Shown: positions 1-6,296 of the stretch, in pieces
How the letters are laid out: every line of letters starts with the position of its first letter
Numbering within the stretch: position 1 is the first letter of the stretch
Source: an uncultured Oscillospiraceae bacterium
GTDB lineage: Bacteria; Bacillota; Clostridia; Oscillospirales; Acutalibacteraceae
Direction: 5' to 3'
Assembly: GCA_900546735.1 (NCBI GenBank)
Contig: URDW01000110.1
Location: forward strand, 1-6,933
DNA: 6,933 bases
The notes under the pieces: generated by a model
Told to the model about the DNA's origin: nothing
Seen by the model: the letters and a program-made list of their open reading frames with translations, nothing else
Database searches by the model: none
Translations under genes and position numbers: made by a program

Positions 1-157
1 TATTCTACATCAGGAGGCTCTTTTTTTCTATGTCTGTTTTTTACGGTCTTGTGCACTACGGGAGTCTTTTTTACAATCAAAAATAAAAACCTATACCGTA
101 AAACAGCAAAGCAGAGCGCAATGCGCCTTTTCCAGGCTTTCATTGCTGACCAAGCAC

Positions 158-559
158 TTACCGATTCGGCTGCAAATCATCCTCATAAGGGATTTTATTT
201 TTTTGCAGCCAGGTAATGGCGTAAGGACGAATATACTGCTGTACAAATTTCCAATAACAATCCAAACCGTATTCCCAACTGGTTTCCAGAAACCGGTTGA
301 AAGCATTCGGGAAATTATCGCTTGCATGCAGCTGTTCTTTTACCTTGTATCTTTGCAAATATGTTTGATAATAATCTAAAAACGCATCATAAAGTTCATT
401 TTCCTCATCAAAATACGGCAAAGGCACATAATCTTTGTACAAATCCAACGGATATAAGTCGACTTCTTCTGCACAAACGATTTCTTTCTTCTTTTTTAAA
501 TACACTTGATCGGGAATCGTCATGCTGCCGATAAAATGGCTAATGGGAAGCGCGGACAT
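158..559 (-). CDS. Hypothetical Tyr/Trp-rich acidic protein (133 aa)
   Basis: I do not recognise the family. An open frame extends upstream to 694, but I chose the ATG at 559. It is preceded by a near-perfect AGGAGGTG Shine-Dalgarno at about 7 nt spacing, and the longer start would overlap the upstream gene by more than 100 nt. The protein is small and soluble-looking, with no signal peptide or membrane segment. It begins MSALPISHFIG and is rich in Tyr, Asp, Glu and Trp, with a C-terminal stretch WLQKNKIPYEDD. It lies 19 nt downstream of the 182-aa gene, so the two are almost certainly co-transcribed. Its C-terminal third resembles the same part of that neighbour by eye (FxxF, LD, then WxxxNxIxY), which may mean distant paralogy. 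Small acidic tandem genes of this kind are sometimes immunity proteins, but nothing here proves that role. Confidence 0.7.
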   Translation of the reverse strand: MSALPISHFIGSMTIPDQVYLKKKKEIVCAEEVDLYPLDLYKDYVPLPYFDEENELYDAFLDYYQTYLQRYKVKEQLHASDNFPNAFNRFLETSWEYGLDCYWKFVQQYIRPYAITWLQKNKIPYEDDLQPNR

Positions 560-578
560 AATTTCACCTCCTGGTGTT

Positions 579-1127
579 TTAATAAATAGCCCAGTTTCTG
601 GTTTTATACCAGTCGTCATTATAAATGTAGTCGCTTGGCGGCGGCATTTTTCGGAAATGATAAGCAATTTCGTTTTGAATACACCACTTGACAAGCATTT
701 GGGTAACGATCAGATAGCGGTCATAAGACGTGTCGAGCTTGTTCCAGTCGGCAAAAGCGCGAAACGCCAAATATTTTTCTTCTAAAGTTGGCTGGTTTTC
801 AAAAAATGCTATCACTTCAGGTTTGCCGATTTTTTCTTCGTAATACCGGTAAAGTCCGTCTGCCGAAAAGTGAATGCAGGGAATAAACCGGCCGTCGTTT
901 TTAGGGATGTCTTTGTATTTTACAAACGCATAGGCGACCCGGTCAAACCAATAGGCTTCGTCCTGCCAGTTTTCCTGCGTAATATCGTCATCAAAAATCA
1001 GCCAGCAGTCGTTGACGTCGACAACTTTGTTCGGGTAAAAATAAGACTGCTTTCGCAAAACCCCGCGGGTAAAAGGATACCCACGAGCAGTCTCCATATC
1101 TTCCAAAAAAGCTATATTTTCCCGCAT
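579..1127 (-). CDS. Hypothetical protein (182 aa), first gene of a two-gene operon
   Basis: I do not recognise the family. The ATG at 1127 is preceded by an AGGGG-like ribosome binding site and lies about 40 nt downstream of a good promoter (-10 at 1166-1171). The protein is soluble-looking, with no signal peptide or membrane helix. It is rich in aromatic residues and acids: an N-terminal CWLIFDDDITQENW stretch, a central YRYYEEKIGKPEVIAFF, and a C-terminal MLVKWCIQNEIAYHF that resembles the tail of the downstream protein. It ends in TAA at 579-581, and the Shine-Dalgarno of the next gene follows at once. It points away from the recombinase module and is separated from it by a terminator-like hairpin. 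I infer that it belongs to flanking DNA or to a separate small accessory operon rather than to the transfer module. Confidence 0.7.
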   Translation of the reverse strand: MRENIAFLEDMETARGYPFTRGVLRKQSYFYPNKVVDVNDCWLIFDDDITQENWQDEAYWFDRVAYAFVKYKDIPKNDGRFIPCIHFSADGLYRYYEEKIGKPEVIAFFENQPTLEEKYLAFRAFADWNKLDTSYDRYLIVTQMLVKWCIQNEIAYHFRKMPPPSDYIYNDDWYKTRNWAIY

Positions 1128-1165
1128 CTTTCTTGCCCCTTTTTGATGGCTTTTCTGCAGTTTCC

Positions 1166-1194
1166 ATTATACTACAAATAAGGCAAAAAAGCAA
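1166..1194 (-). promoter_or_regulatory. Sigma-A-type promoter of the two-gene hypothetical operon
   Basis: On the minus strand there is TTGCTT (1194-1189), a 17-nt spacer, and a perfect TATAAT (1171-1166). The -10 box is about 39 nt upstream of the ATG at 1127. The flanks are A/T-rich, as is usual for Firmicutes promoters. No operator-like palindrome overlaps it. Confidence 0.75.
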
Positions 1195-1245
1195 AAACGG
1201 CACGCGCCAAATGCCAACGCCAGATAAGGAAGTATTTATGTAAGG

Positions 1246-1288
1246 GGTACGGTGTAACTCAGAAAAATGGGTTACGCCGTACCTTTTT
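1246..1288 (+). terminator. Intrinsic terminator reading in the plus direction
   Basis: A 15-bp stem (arms 1246-1260 and 1269-1283) with an 8-nt A-rich loop is followed by five T on the plus strand. Two of the 15 pairs (1253/1276 and 1259/1270) are G.U wobbles in plus-strand RNA but would be A.C mismatches in minus-strand RNA, and the minus-strand side has no U-run. The structure is therefore built for plus-strand transcription. It lies directly beyond the recombinase stop codon, so it would block antisense transcription entering that gene. It could still act weakly as a 3' end for the recombinase mRNA. Confidence 0.75.
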
Positions 1289-1289
1289 G

Positions 1290-2990
1290 TTATGCTACAA
1301 AGCGGAAGTCCTGTGGGTTTTCCCGTATTTCCTGCATCATAGCAAGGATTTCCTGCTCGGTGGGAATGTCTATCATTCCCGCCGCCGTGAAGTAAATATC
1401 CACCTTCACATAACAGTGGCCGCTTGACTTGTCGTTGTTGTGGACTTCAATGCGCTCAATCAGAGAGTTTACAAGTGCCGGGGTAAGCTTTGCAATATCC
1501 GTCAGTTCACGAAGCGTTCGGAGCAGCAGCCTTAAATCCGTAACCTTCTGCTTCGCTTCCTGCAAGGTCTTTTGACAGTCGGAAACCTCCCGCATCAGTG
1601 CTTTCTGCTCTTTTTCGTAGTTTTGGAGCATTTTGGAAAAGCGTTCATCAGAAAGTATGCCGCTTGCGTTCTGTTCAAACACCTTTTCAATCAGCCTGTC
1701 GATTTCCGCAATTCTCTTTGTACCCTGTTCCACCGTCTGCTCCAGCCTTTTGTGTTCCTTCTGCCGCATGGCGTTGGTTTTCTTCGCCAGCATATACAGA
1801 AATACTGTTTCGTGGCACTTCACAAACTCCGATAAACCGCTGATGGCTTCAAACACAATCTTTTCCAGCACAACATCCCGGATATAGTGGATTTGGCAAG
1901 TCCCTCTGCCGTCCTTGTAGTTAGAACACCGCCAAAATTCCTGATTGCGTTTCAGGCTTTTTGCAGCGCAGAAATGCAGCTTTGCGCCGCAATCGGGACA
2001 GTACACCAATCCCGAAAACAGACTTGCTCTGCCTGTGGCGGTCGGTCTGCGGCGGTGTTTACGAAGTTCCTGCACCCTCAGCCATTGTTCCTCCGAGATA
2101 ATCGGCTCCTGCATATTCGGGATAACCTGATGTTCCACCGCCGGTTTGTAAATGGTTTTATGCACCTTGTAGCTGACGGTGGTGGTCTTGAAGTTTACCG
2201 CACAGCCGGTGTACTGCCTGTTTTCAAGAATACCGACAACGGTTTTCTGGTCCCAACAGTACGGATTAGCCGGTACTTTCTGCGCGTGACTTCTGCCGAT
2301 AGATTCATAGTAAGCAGAGGGAACAAGGATTTGTTCTTTCTCCAACTGCCTCGCAATCTGCGATGGGCCACGCCCTGCAAGGCAAAGCGCATAGATTTTG
2401 CGTACCACTTCGGCGGCGGGCTCGTCAATCAGCCATTTCTCCTTATCATTCGGGTCTTTCCTGTACCCAAACGGAACAGAAGAAGATACCCGTTTGCCGT
2501 TATCTGCTTTTGACTGCCATACCGCACGGATTTTCTTGGAGGTCTGTGCCGCATACCACTCGTTGAAAATATTGTGGAACGGCATCATCTCCACGCCATC
2601 GCCGGTCAAAGTATCTACTCGCTCCTGTATGGCGATAAAGCGGATACCCAGCGACGGATACACCACCTGCGTCAATCTTCCCATTTCCACCTGTTCACGC
2701 CCGAAACGGGATAGGTCTTTCACAATAATGGTGCCGATTTCTCCGTTCTCCGCCATACGCTCCATACGCATAAAATCCGGTCTTTGGAAGGTGGTGCCCG
2801 ATACGCCGTCATCCACGAAAAACATGGTGTTGGTGTATCCCTCTTTTCGGGCGAAGTCCTGCAAAATCTGCTTTTGATTCGTGATGGAGTTTGACTCCTC
2901 GTCCTTGTTGTCATCGTCTACGGAAAGTCTACAGTAAAGCGCCGTGATTTTTTCATCTGCCTGCCCGTTTGGTTTCGTTGCTGTTGTCAT
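1290..2990 (-). CDS. Large serine recombinase (TndX/TnpX-type integrase/excisionase)
   Basis: This 566-aa site-specific recombinase should excise and integrate the element through a covalent phosphoserine intermediate. The N-terminal resolvase domain (about 15-160) shows LYCRLSVDD with the catalytic serine at S23, then DDGVSGTTFQRP (60-71) and KDLSRFGRE (91-99) with the active-site arginines. A 'recombinase' DNA-binding domain follows (about 170-315; PFGYRKD, NRQYTGC). Next comes a zinc ribbon with Cys 331, 334, 355 and 365, then a coiled coil of roughly 390-480, typical of large serine recombinases that need synapsis control. Its length is usual for the TndX class. The start is ATG at 2990, with AAAGGAG 10 nt upstream. 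Another ATG seven bases upstream is in a different frame, giving a 14-codon overlapping ORF, and sits too close to the ribosome binding site. The gene is last in the mob operon, and a long RNA hairpin abuts its ribosome binding site. Confidence 0.95.
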   Translation of the reverse strand: MTTATKPNGQADEKITALYCRLSVDDDNKDEESNSITNQKQILQDFARKEGYTNTMFFVDDGVSGTTFQRPDFMRMERMAENGEIGTIIVKDLSRFGREQVEMGRLTQVVYPSLGIRFIAIQERVDTLTGDGVEMMPFHNIFNEWYAAQTSKKIRAVWQSKADNGKRVSSSVPFGYRKDPNDKEKWLIDEPAAEVVRKIYALCLAGRGPSQIARQLEKEQILVPSAYYESIGRSHAQKVPANPYCWDQKTVVGILENRQYTGCAVNFKTTTVSYKVHKTIYKPAVEHQVIPNMQEPIISEEQWLRVQELRKHRRRPTATGRASLFSGLVYCPDCGAKLHFCAAKSLKRNQEFWRCSNYKDGRGTCQIHYIRDVVLEKIVFEAISGLSEFVKCHETVFLYMLAKKTNAMRQKEHKRLEQTVEQGTKRIAEIDRLIEKVFEQNASGILSDERFSKMLQNYEKEQKALMREVSDCQKTLQEAKQKVTDLRLLLRTLRELTDIAKLTPALVNSLIERIEVHNNDKSSGHCYVKVDIYFTAAGMIDIPTEQEILAMMQEIRENPQDFRFVA

Positions 2991-3009
2991 CGTTCATTTT
3001 CTCCTTTCC

Positions 3010-3058
3010 GGCAACAGGGCATAGCAAAGGCATATTCATCCTACTATACCCTATTGCC
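3010..3058 (-). promoter_or_regulatory. RNA hairpin directly upstream of the recombinase ribosome binding site
   Basis: In minus-strand RNA the arms 3058-3044 and 3024-3010 form a 15-bp uninterrupted stem with a 19-nt loop. Two pairs are G.U wobbles that would be C.A mismatches on the other strand, which suggests the structure is kept for minus-strand RNA. It ends three nt before the AAAGGAG of the recombinase. It lacks a 3' U-run, so it is not a classical terminator. It could limit ribosome access, protect the mRNA from nucleases, or mark a processing site between tnpW and the recombinase. Confidence 0.6.
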
Positions 3059-3077
3059 TTTTTCTATTGTGCAATGG

Positions 3078-3356
3078 TTAAATCAGGTTTTCGGACAGAA
3101 TCAGTTCCTTAAATTGCTCCATTACGCATTGCCTGCCTTTGGGATTAAAATGCGTGGAGATTTCGTAGGTTGTCCCGCCAATTTTCAGCTTGAAATCGTC
3201 CTCCCCGAAGCGGCGCAGCCTGCTGTAATCCAGACTGCGTTCTCCGCTTCGAGGCAGCATATAATCCACAAGACAAACCGGCTCGGTTTCATCGATCGGC
3301 TCAGGCGGCAGAGCATATATAACTTCGTTATTCTGGTAAATCTCCGTTTTCTTCAT
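3078..3356 (-). CDS. tnpW: TnpW-like transposon-encoded protein
   Basis: This 92-aa protein carries the hallmark of the TnpW family of clostridial transposons near its C-terminus (about 55-89): FKLKIGGTTYEISTHFN followed by a short helix ending in the MEQFKELI stretch. The role of the family is not settled. It is regularly found next to serine recombinases and relaxases in Firmicutes elements. The N-terminus is acidic and Pro-rich and probably disordered. The ATG at 3356 lies 9 nt after the parB-like stop codon, and its AAGGTGG ribosome binding site overlaps that stop, so it is probably translationally coupled. The symbol is by family resemblance only. Confidence 0.7.
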   Translation of the reverse strand: MKKTEIYQNNEVIYALPPEPIDETEPVCLVDYMLPRSGERSLDYSRLRRFGEDDFKLKIGGTTYEISTHFNPKGRQCVMEQFKELILSENLI

Positions 3357-3365
3357 ACTGCCACC

Positions 3366-4250
3366 TTACCTTTCGTCACGATTTCTACGGCTTCGTTCCA
3401 GTTTCCTGTTGTAGTCGTAAAGCAGTTTCAGAATGGTATCGGTCATCTGCTTCTGCGTGTAGTTCTTTGGGAAAAAGCCTCTCAAATCCTGTACCTTAAA
3501 GCTGATACGCTCGGCCTGATTGGCTTTTTCCTCCGACATAATCTCATAGATACTGTCTGAGGAAAGCGTGCCCTGCTGCGCCGCTTTTTTCATACGAATA
3601 CTCTGTGCGTGGGAAGGGGTGCAGTCGTTCAGGCTCATAGCGTCCAGCAGGATGTTCTGCTGTTCTTCGGACAGATAGGAAAGTTCAACGGCGGGACTGA
3701 GGGCGATCACGCCCTCGTCCACCTTTTGGAGCAGTTCGGGAATGAGATGGGTTAAGCGGATATACCGGAACACCTGGTCTCGGCTTTCATTCCGTGCTTT
3801 GCCGATTTCAGCGGCGGTATCCGACTTTGTCGCAGCTTGCGACAAAGTTAAGTCCGTGCGCTTGCCCTGCGCTTTCATTGCATCCATCTTCATTTTGTAG
3901 GCAAAGGCCTTTTCACTTGGGAGTATCCGTTCACGGTGGAGATTGCTGTCCACCACCGCAATCATCGCTTCGTTTCGGTCAAGGGGATAGATCAAAGCAG
4001 GCACTTCCGTCAGTCCTGCTTTTACGGCGGCGTGCAGTCTACGGTGTCCGCTGACCACTTCATATTCGTCCGTATTTTCAATCGGGCGGACGATCAGCGG
4101 AGAAATAATACCCTGTGTCTTAATGCTCTCTGTAAGGCTGTTCATATCTTCATCGTCCAGCACCTGAAAGGGATGTCCCTCAAAGGTGCGGAGCTTATCT
4201 GTTCGGATGTTTGCCGCCCTTTTCTTCGGCGGGCTGCTTGTATTTGTCAT
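3366..4250 (-). CDS. ParB/Spo0J-family protein
   Basis: This 294-aa protein has a ParB N-terminal nuclease-like/CTPase fold: NIRTDKLRTF (14-23), SIKTQGIISPLIVRP (42-56), the signature VVSGHRRLHAA (65-75) and DSNLHRE (100-106), which matches the GENxQR-type box. A helix-turn-helix region follows (about 134-170; LTLSQAATKSD, ESRDQVFRYIRLT). A basic tail ends SRRNRDER. In chromosomal systems ParB loads on parS and slides as a CTP-dependent clamp. On mobile elements such proteins may stabilise the circular form or regulate genes. No ParA is visible here. The ATG overlaps the relaxase stop by 4 nt (ATGA), implying coupled translation. A 25-bp perfect inverted repeat lies within the coding sequence and is a candidate binding site. 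Confidence is high for the family and low for the function. Confidence 0.9.
   Translation of the reverse strand: MTNTSSPPKKRAANIRTDKLRTFEGHPFQVLDDEDMNSLTESIKTQGIISPLIVRPIENTDEYEVVSGHRRLHAAVKAGLTEVPALIYPLDRNEAMIAVVDSNLHRERILPSEKAFAYKMKMDAMKAQGKRTDLTLSQAATKSDTAAEIGKARNESRDQVFRYIRLTHLIPELLQKVDEGVIALSPAVELSYLSEEQQNILLDAMSLNDCTPSHAQSIRMKKAAQQGTLSSDSIYEIMSEEKANQAERISFKVQDLRGFFPKNYTQKQMTDTILKLLYDYNRKLERSRRNRDER
3824..3848. repeat. 25-bp inverted repeat inside the parB-like gene (candidate parS/operator)
   Basis: Perfect 11-bp arms (ACTTTGTCGCA at 3824-3834 and its complement at 3838-3848) flank a 3-bp centre. The site sits in codons of the helix-turn-helix region (LTLSQAATK). Chromosomal parS sites are palindromes that often lie inside or near parB. 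This one does not match the Bacillus parS consensus, so its role is inference. Confidence 0.5.
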
Positions 4251-5599
4251 CGTTCATACCTTCTTTCTTTGTGTTTTATTGCTATGGCAGTTTCCATCTG
4301 CCGTTCGGTTTCCAGCAGTTTTTCAAATCTCGGTATCTTTTCGAGAATCGCCCTTGCGGTAGACAGTTCCTTCCGCAAAGGCTTGATTTTTGCGGTAATA
4401 TCCCTCGCTTCGGCGTTCAGCGTTTCGCTTTTCTTATGGCGGTTGCGGTTATATACCGCTTGCCGCTCCTTTTCCAAAGCGGAGATTTGCACCCGTGTTT
4501 CGCTGATAAAAGTAACAAGCTCCTGCGGAGAATCCATCTGCTTCTCACACAGGAATCTGTATTCTTCAAGGGTTTTATCCAGTTTGACAACCTCCCGCCG
4601 CATTTCGGGCGAAAGCGGACGGGGAGAGGCGGGAGCGATATTGTTGCCTGTAATCAGCTTGCATAACTCGATAATCAGTTCAAACAATATCTGTATACCG
4701 TCCATCTTTTTCATTTTGCGGTATTCAATCTCAAGCAGAAGCAGCGGCGTATATTTTGGCTTGTGAAAAGGCACATAGCCGATATACCGCTGATTGCCAA
4801 GCAGCCGTTCACGGATGGCGGCAGGGGTATATTCCTTGCCCAGTCGCTCCAAGCGCACCGCCCTCTGCCAGCCTGGCGCTTTGACGGAATAGTGGGCAAA
4901 GCGCTCGTCACGCCGTATCTCATAGCCCATATCTTTGAGGCGTATCTCAAAGGCTTTGAAATTGGTGGACTGGGCAAGCGCAGCGTCAATATCCGCTTTC
5001 AAAAGCTCTCTGTGCGACATACCGCCGCTCTGCTTCAGCCAGTATTCCTTTTTCTTCCCGCCGTAAAACTCGGCTTCTTTTAGGACGCTTTTTCCGTATT
5101 CCAGACATACGGCGTCAGAGATTTCACGGAGCCTGTGATGGTCGGAGATATGGTTTTCGAACTTTCTGCCGGTCTTAAAGGATACGGAGTTTATCACAAA
5201 ATGGTTATGGAGATTATCGGTATTGAGGTGGGTGGTAACAACAATTTCATATTCCTTGCCCCACATACGCCTTGCGGTTTCCAAGCCGATTTTATGCGCT
5301 TCTTCGGGAGTTACTTCGCCGGTCTGAAAGCTCTGATACCCGTGATACGCCACATTGCCGCCTGTTTTGCCGAAGCGCTTTTTCGTTGCCATCATACGCT
5401 CATAGGCTCTTTTGGCGTTGCAGTTGATACCGCTGACATACATACACTCATCGGTCTTTTTATCATTGGAAACATACTGCAAGGCGGCGTAGAGATCGCT
5501 GTCCACATACCTTTTGTCGATGGTTTTATCGGGATTTTCCGCATAGTCTATCACTTCCTTCAGCCTGCTTTTCACAGGCCAGAATCCCGTAGTTGCCAC
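4247..5599 (-). CDS. MOBP-type relaxase (MobA/VirD2 family)
   Basis: This 450-aa protein should nick oriT, stay covalently bound to the 5' end, and pilot the strand in conjugal transfer. The N-terminal relaxase domain (about 1-230) has the probable nucleophile Tyr19 in VIDYAENPDKT, a conserved NVAYHGYQSF motif (82-91), and the metal-binding histidine triad in THLNTDNLHNHFVIN (His124, 131, 133). This is the VirD2/MobA type seen on Tn1549-like and other clostridial elements. The C-terminal half (about 330-450) is charged and predicted coiled coil, probably for contacts with MobC or the coupling protein. The best start is GTG at 5599, one nt after the mobC stop codon, giving the usual MATTGFWPVK N-terminus. 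The 3' end overlaps the parB-like start by 4 nt, so the genes are probably translationally coupled. Confidence 0.93.
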   Translation of the reverse strand: MATTGFWPVKSRLKEVIDYAENPDKTIDKRYVDSDLYAALQYVSNDKKTDECMYVSGINCNAKRAYERMMATKKRFGKTGGNVAYHGYQSFQTGEVTPEEAHKIGLETARRMWGKEYEIVVTTHLNTDNLHNHFVINSVSFKTGRKFENHISDHHRLREISDAVCLEYGKSVLKEAEFYGGKKKEYWLKQSGGMSHRELLKADIDAALAQSTNFKAFEIRLKDMGYEIRRDERFAHYSVKAPGWQRAVRLERLGKEYTPAAIRERLLGNQRYIGYVPFHKPKYTPLLLLEIEYRKMKKMDGIQILFELIIELCKLITGNNIAPASPRPLSPEMRREVVKLDKTLEEYRFLCEKQMDSPQELVTFISETRVQISALEKERQAVYNRNRHKKSETLNAEARDITAKIKPLRKELSTARAILEKIPRFEKLLETERQMETAIAIKHKERRYER

Positions 5600-5600
5600 A

Positions 5601-5903
5601 TCATACCACCAACCTTTCCTTTTGCGGTAAGATAAGTTCGGCGGTTATCTCATCAATCAAAGCGATAATTTTTTCTTCCGTGTCCGCTGAAATTTTGCCT
5701 TCGCATACCACACAGAGTGCGTCTAATTTATCGCTGAAAGAGAAGAATACTTCGGGTAAAACGGCTCTCGGCATATATCCCAAAGCACGCTGCCGGAGAT
5801 ATTCCGATACGGTCAGACCGCACCTATCAGCATTGCGCTCAATCAGATTTTTTTCTTTTTCGCTCACACGGATAAACAGGTTTTTGTTCTTTATTTCATT
5901 CAT
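5601..5903 (-). CDS. mobC: MobC-like relaxosome accessory protein
   Basis: This 100-aa protein has an N-terminal ribbon-helix-helix pattern. A short strand, KNLFIRVSEKEKNLI (about 7-21), is followed by helices containing LTVSEYLRQRALGY (about 30-43). This is typical of MobC proteins that bind oriT and help the relaxase melt the nic region. It is the first gene of the minus-strand transfer operon and ends one nt before the relaxase start. The ATG at 5903 has AAAGGA about 10 nt upstream. The leader between the gene and the oriT-like region contains three regular hairpins. The symbol is by position and fold pattern. Confidence 0.82.
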   Translation of the reverse strand: MNEIKNKNLFIRVSEKEKNLIERNADRCGLTVSEYLRQRALGYMPRAVLPEVFFSFSDKLDALCVVCEGKISADTEEKIIALIDEITAELILPQKERLVV

Positions 5904-5935
5904 ACAACATCAATCCTTTCTTTGAATTCGGGGTA

Positions 5936-6008
5936 TTAGGGGCGGCAGCCCCTAAAGTGAAATCGGCACTTGCTGCCGATTAAAGCGGAAACTGTCAATA
6001 CAGTTTCC
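5936..6008. repeat. Array of three evenly spaced 8-bp-stem hairpins upstream of mobC
   Basis: Three perfect inverted repeats follow each other: TTAGGGGC/GCCCCTAA with a 4-nt loop (5936-5955), AATCGGCA/TGCCGATT with a 5-nt loop (5961-5981), and GGAAACTG/CAGTTTCC with a 6-nt loop (5987-6008). All stems are 8 bp and both linkers are 5 nt. All pairs are Watson-Crick, so the structure can form in DNA or in RNA of either strand. It starts about 32 nt upstream of the mobC start. It could be the structured 5' leader of the mob mRNA, or part of oriT (single-strand hairpins or protein sites). No U-run follows any hairpin on the mobC side, so these are not terminators. Confidence 0.8.
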
Positions 6009-6173
6009 CTGCTTGTTACGGTATAAGACATCTACGCTGTCCTTTTCGTGGGTGTTTTGCCGGTCTGTCTGAATGTCGTTTTTCTGTCCCTGCCCCGGAG
6101 TCTCACCGCAGCGTTGCTGTGCTCGCTCCCATCAAAGGGAGATCATCGCACGGTCATATCCCGTCCAGCCGGT

Positions 6174-6296
6174 CATTCAGTTGTAACCGGCTTTCGGGCA
6201 ACAAAAAAAGCCGGCACACAAATGCGTACCGACTTCCCGCAAAAAGGATAGACCTATCTCCTGCGGTGGTGGCTTCACATTCATGTAACCGGCTTT
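6174..6296 (+). repeat. Direct repeat pair in the oriT-like region
   Basis: CATTCA followed by TGTAACCGGCTTT occurs at 6174-6194, with an extra GT between the two blocks, and again at 6278-6296. The copies lie about 100 bp apart and bracket the terminator and the nic-like sequence. Such iterons are typical binding sites for MobC-like or relaxase proteins. Confidence 0.65.
6203..6235 (-). terminator. Minus-strand intrinsic terminator in the oriT-like region
   Basis: In minus-strand RNA, AAGTCGGTAC (6235-6226) pairs with GTGCCGGCTT (6217-6208) over 10 bp, including two G.U wobbles, with an 8-nt loop. The stem runs straight into U residues (6207-6203; seven T in all counting the stem end). No minus-strand gene lies to its right within the window. 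It therefore either shields the mob operon from readthrough or attenuates a long leader that begins further right. The same bases could alternatively be the imperfect inverted repeat of oriT. Confidence 0.6.

Noticed and set aside
34..106. Imperfect inverted repeat CTGTTTTTTACGGT / ACCGTAAAACAG
   Set aside because: There is a two-base bulge, a 47-nt loop and no U-run on either side. I could not assign it as the terminator of the flank operon, and the first 157 bases hold nothing else I can support.
158..694. Longer 178-aa start for the first minus-strand gene
   Set aside because: It would overlap the upstream gene by 116 nt. The internal ATG at 559 has a near-perfect ribosome binding site.
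1887..2513. 208-aa open frame on the plus strand
   Set aside because: It lies entirely antisense to the serine recombinase, which has clear catalytic and zinc motifs; the plus frame shows no domain.
3936..4766. 276-aa open frame on the plus strand
   Set aside because: It is antisense to the parB-like gene and the relaxase across their junction, and the product is low-complexity Ser/Leu/Ile-rich.
5987..5998. TTGACA in the third hairpin loop as a -35 box for mobC
   Set aside because: No acceptable -10 box lies 16-18 nt downstream on the minus strand.
6048..6251. 67-aa plus-strand ORF in the oriT-like region
   Set aside because: No convincing ribosome binding site. It spans repeats and a terminator, and its sequence reads as translated repeat words.
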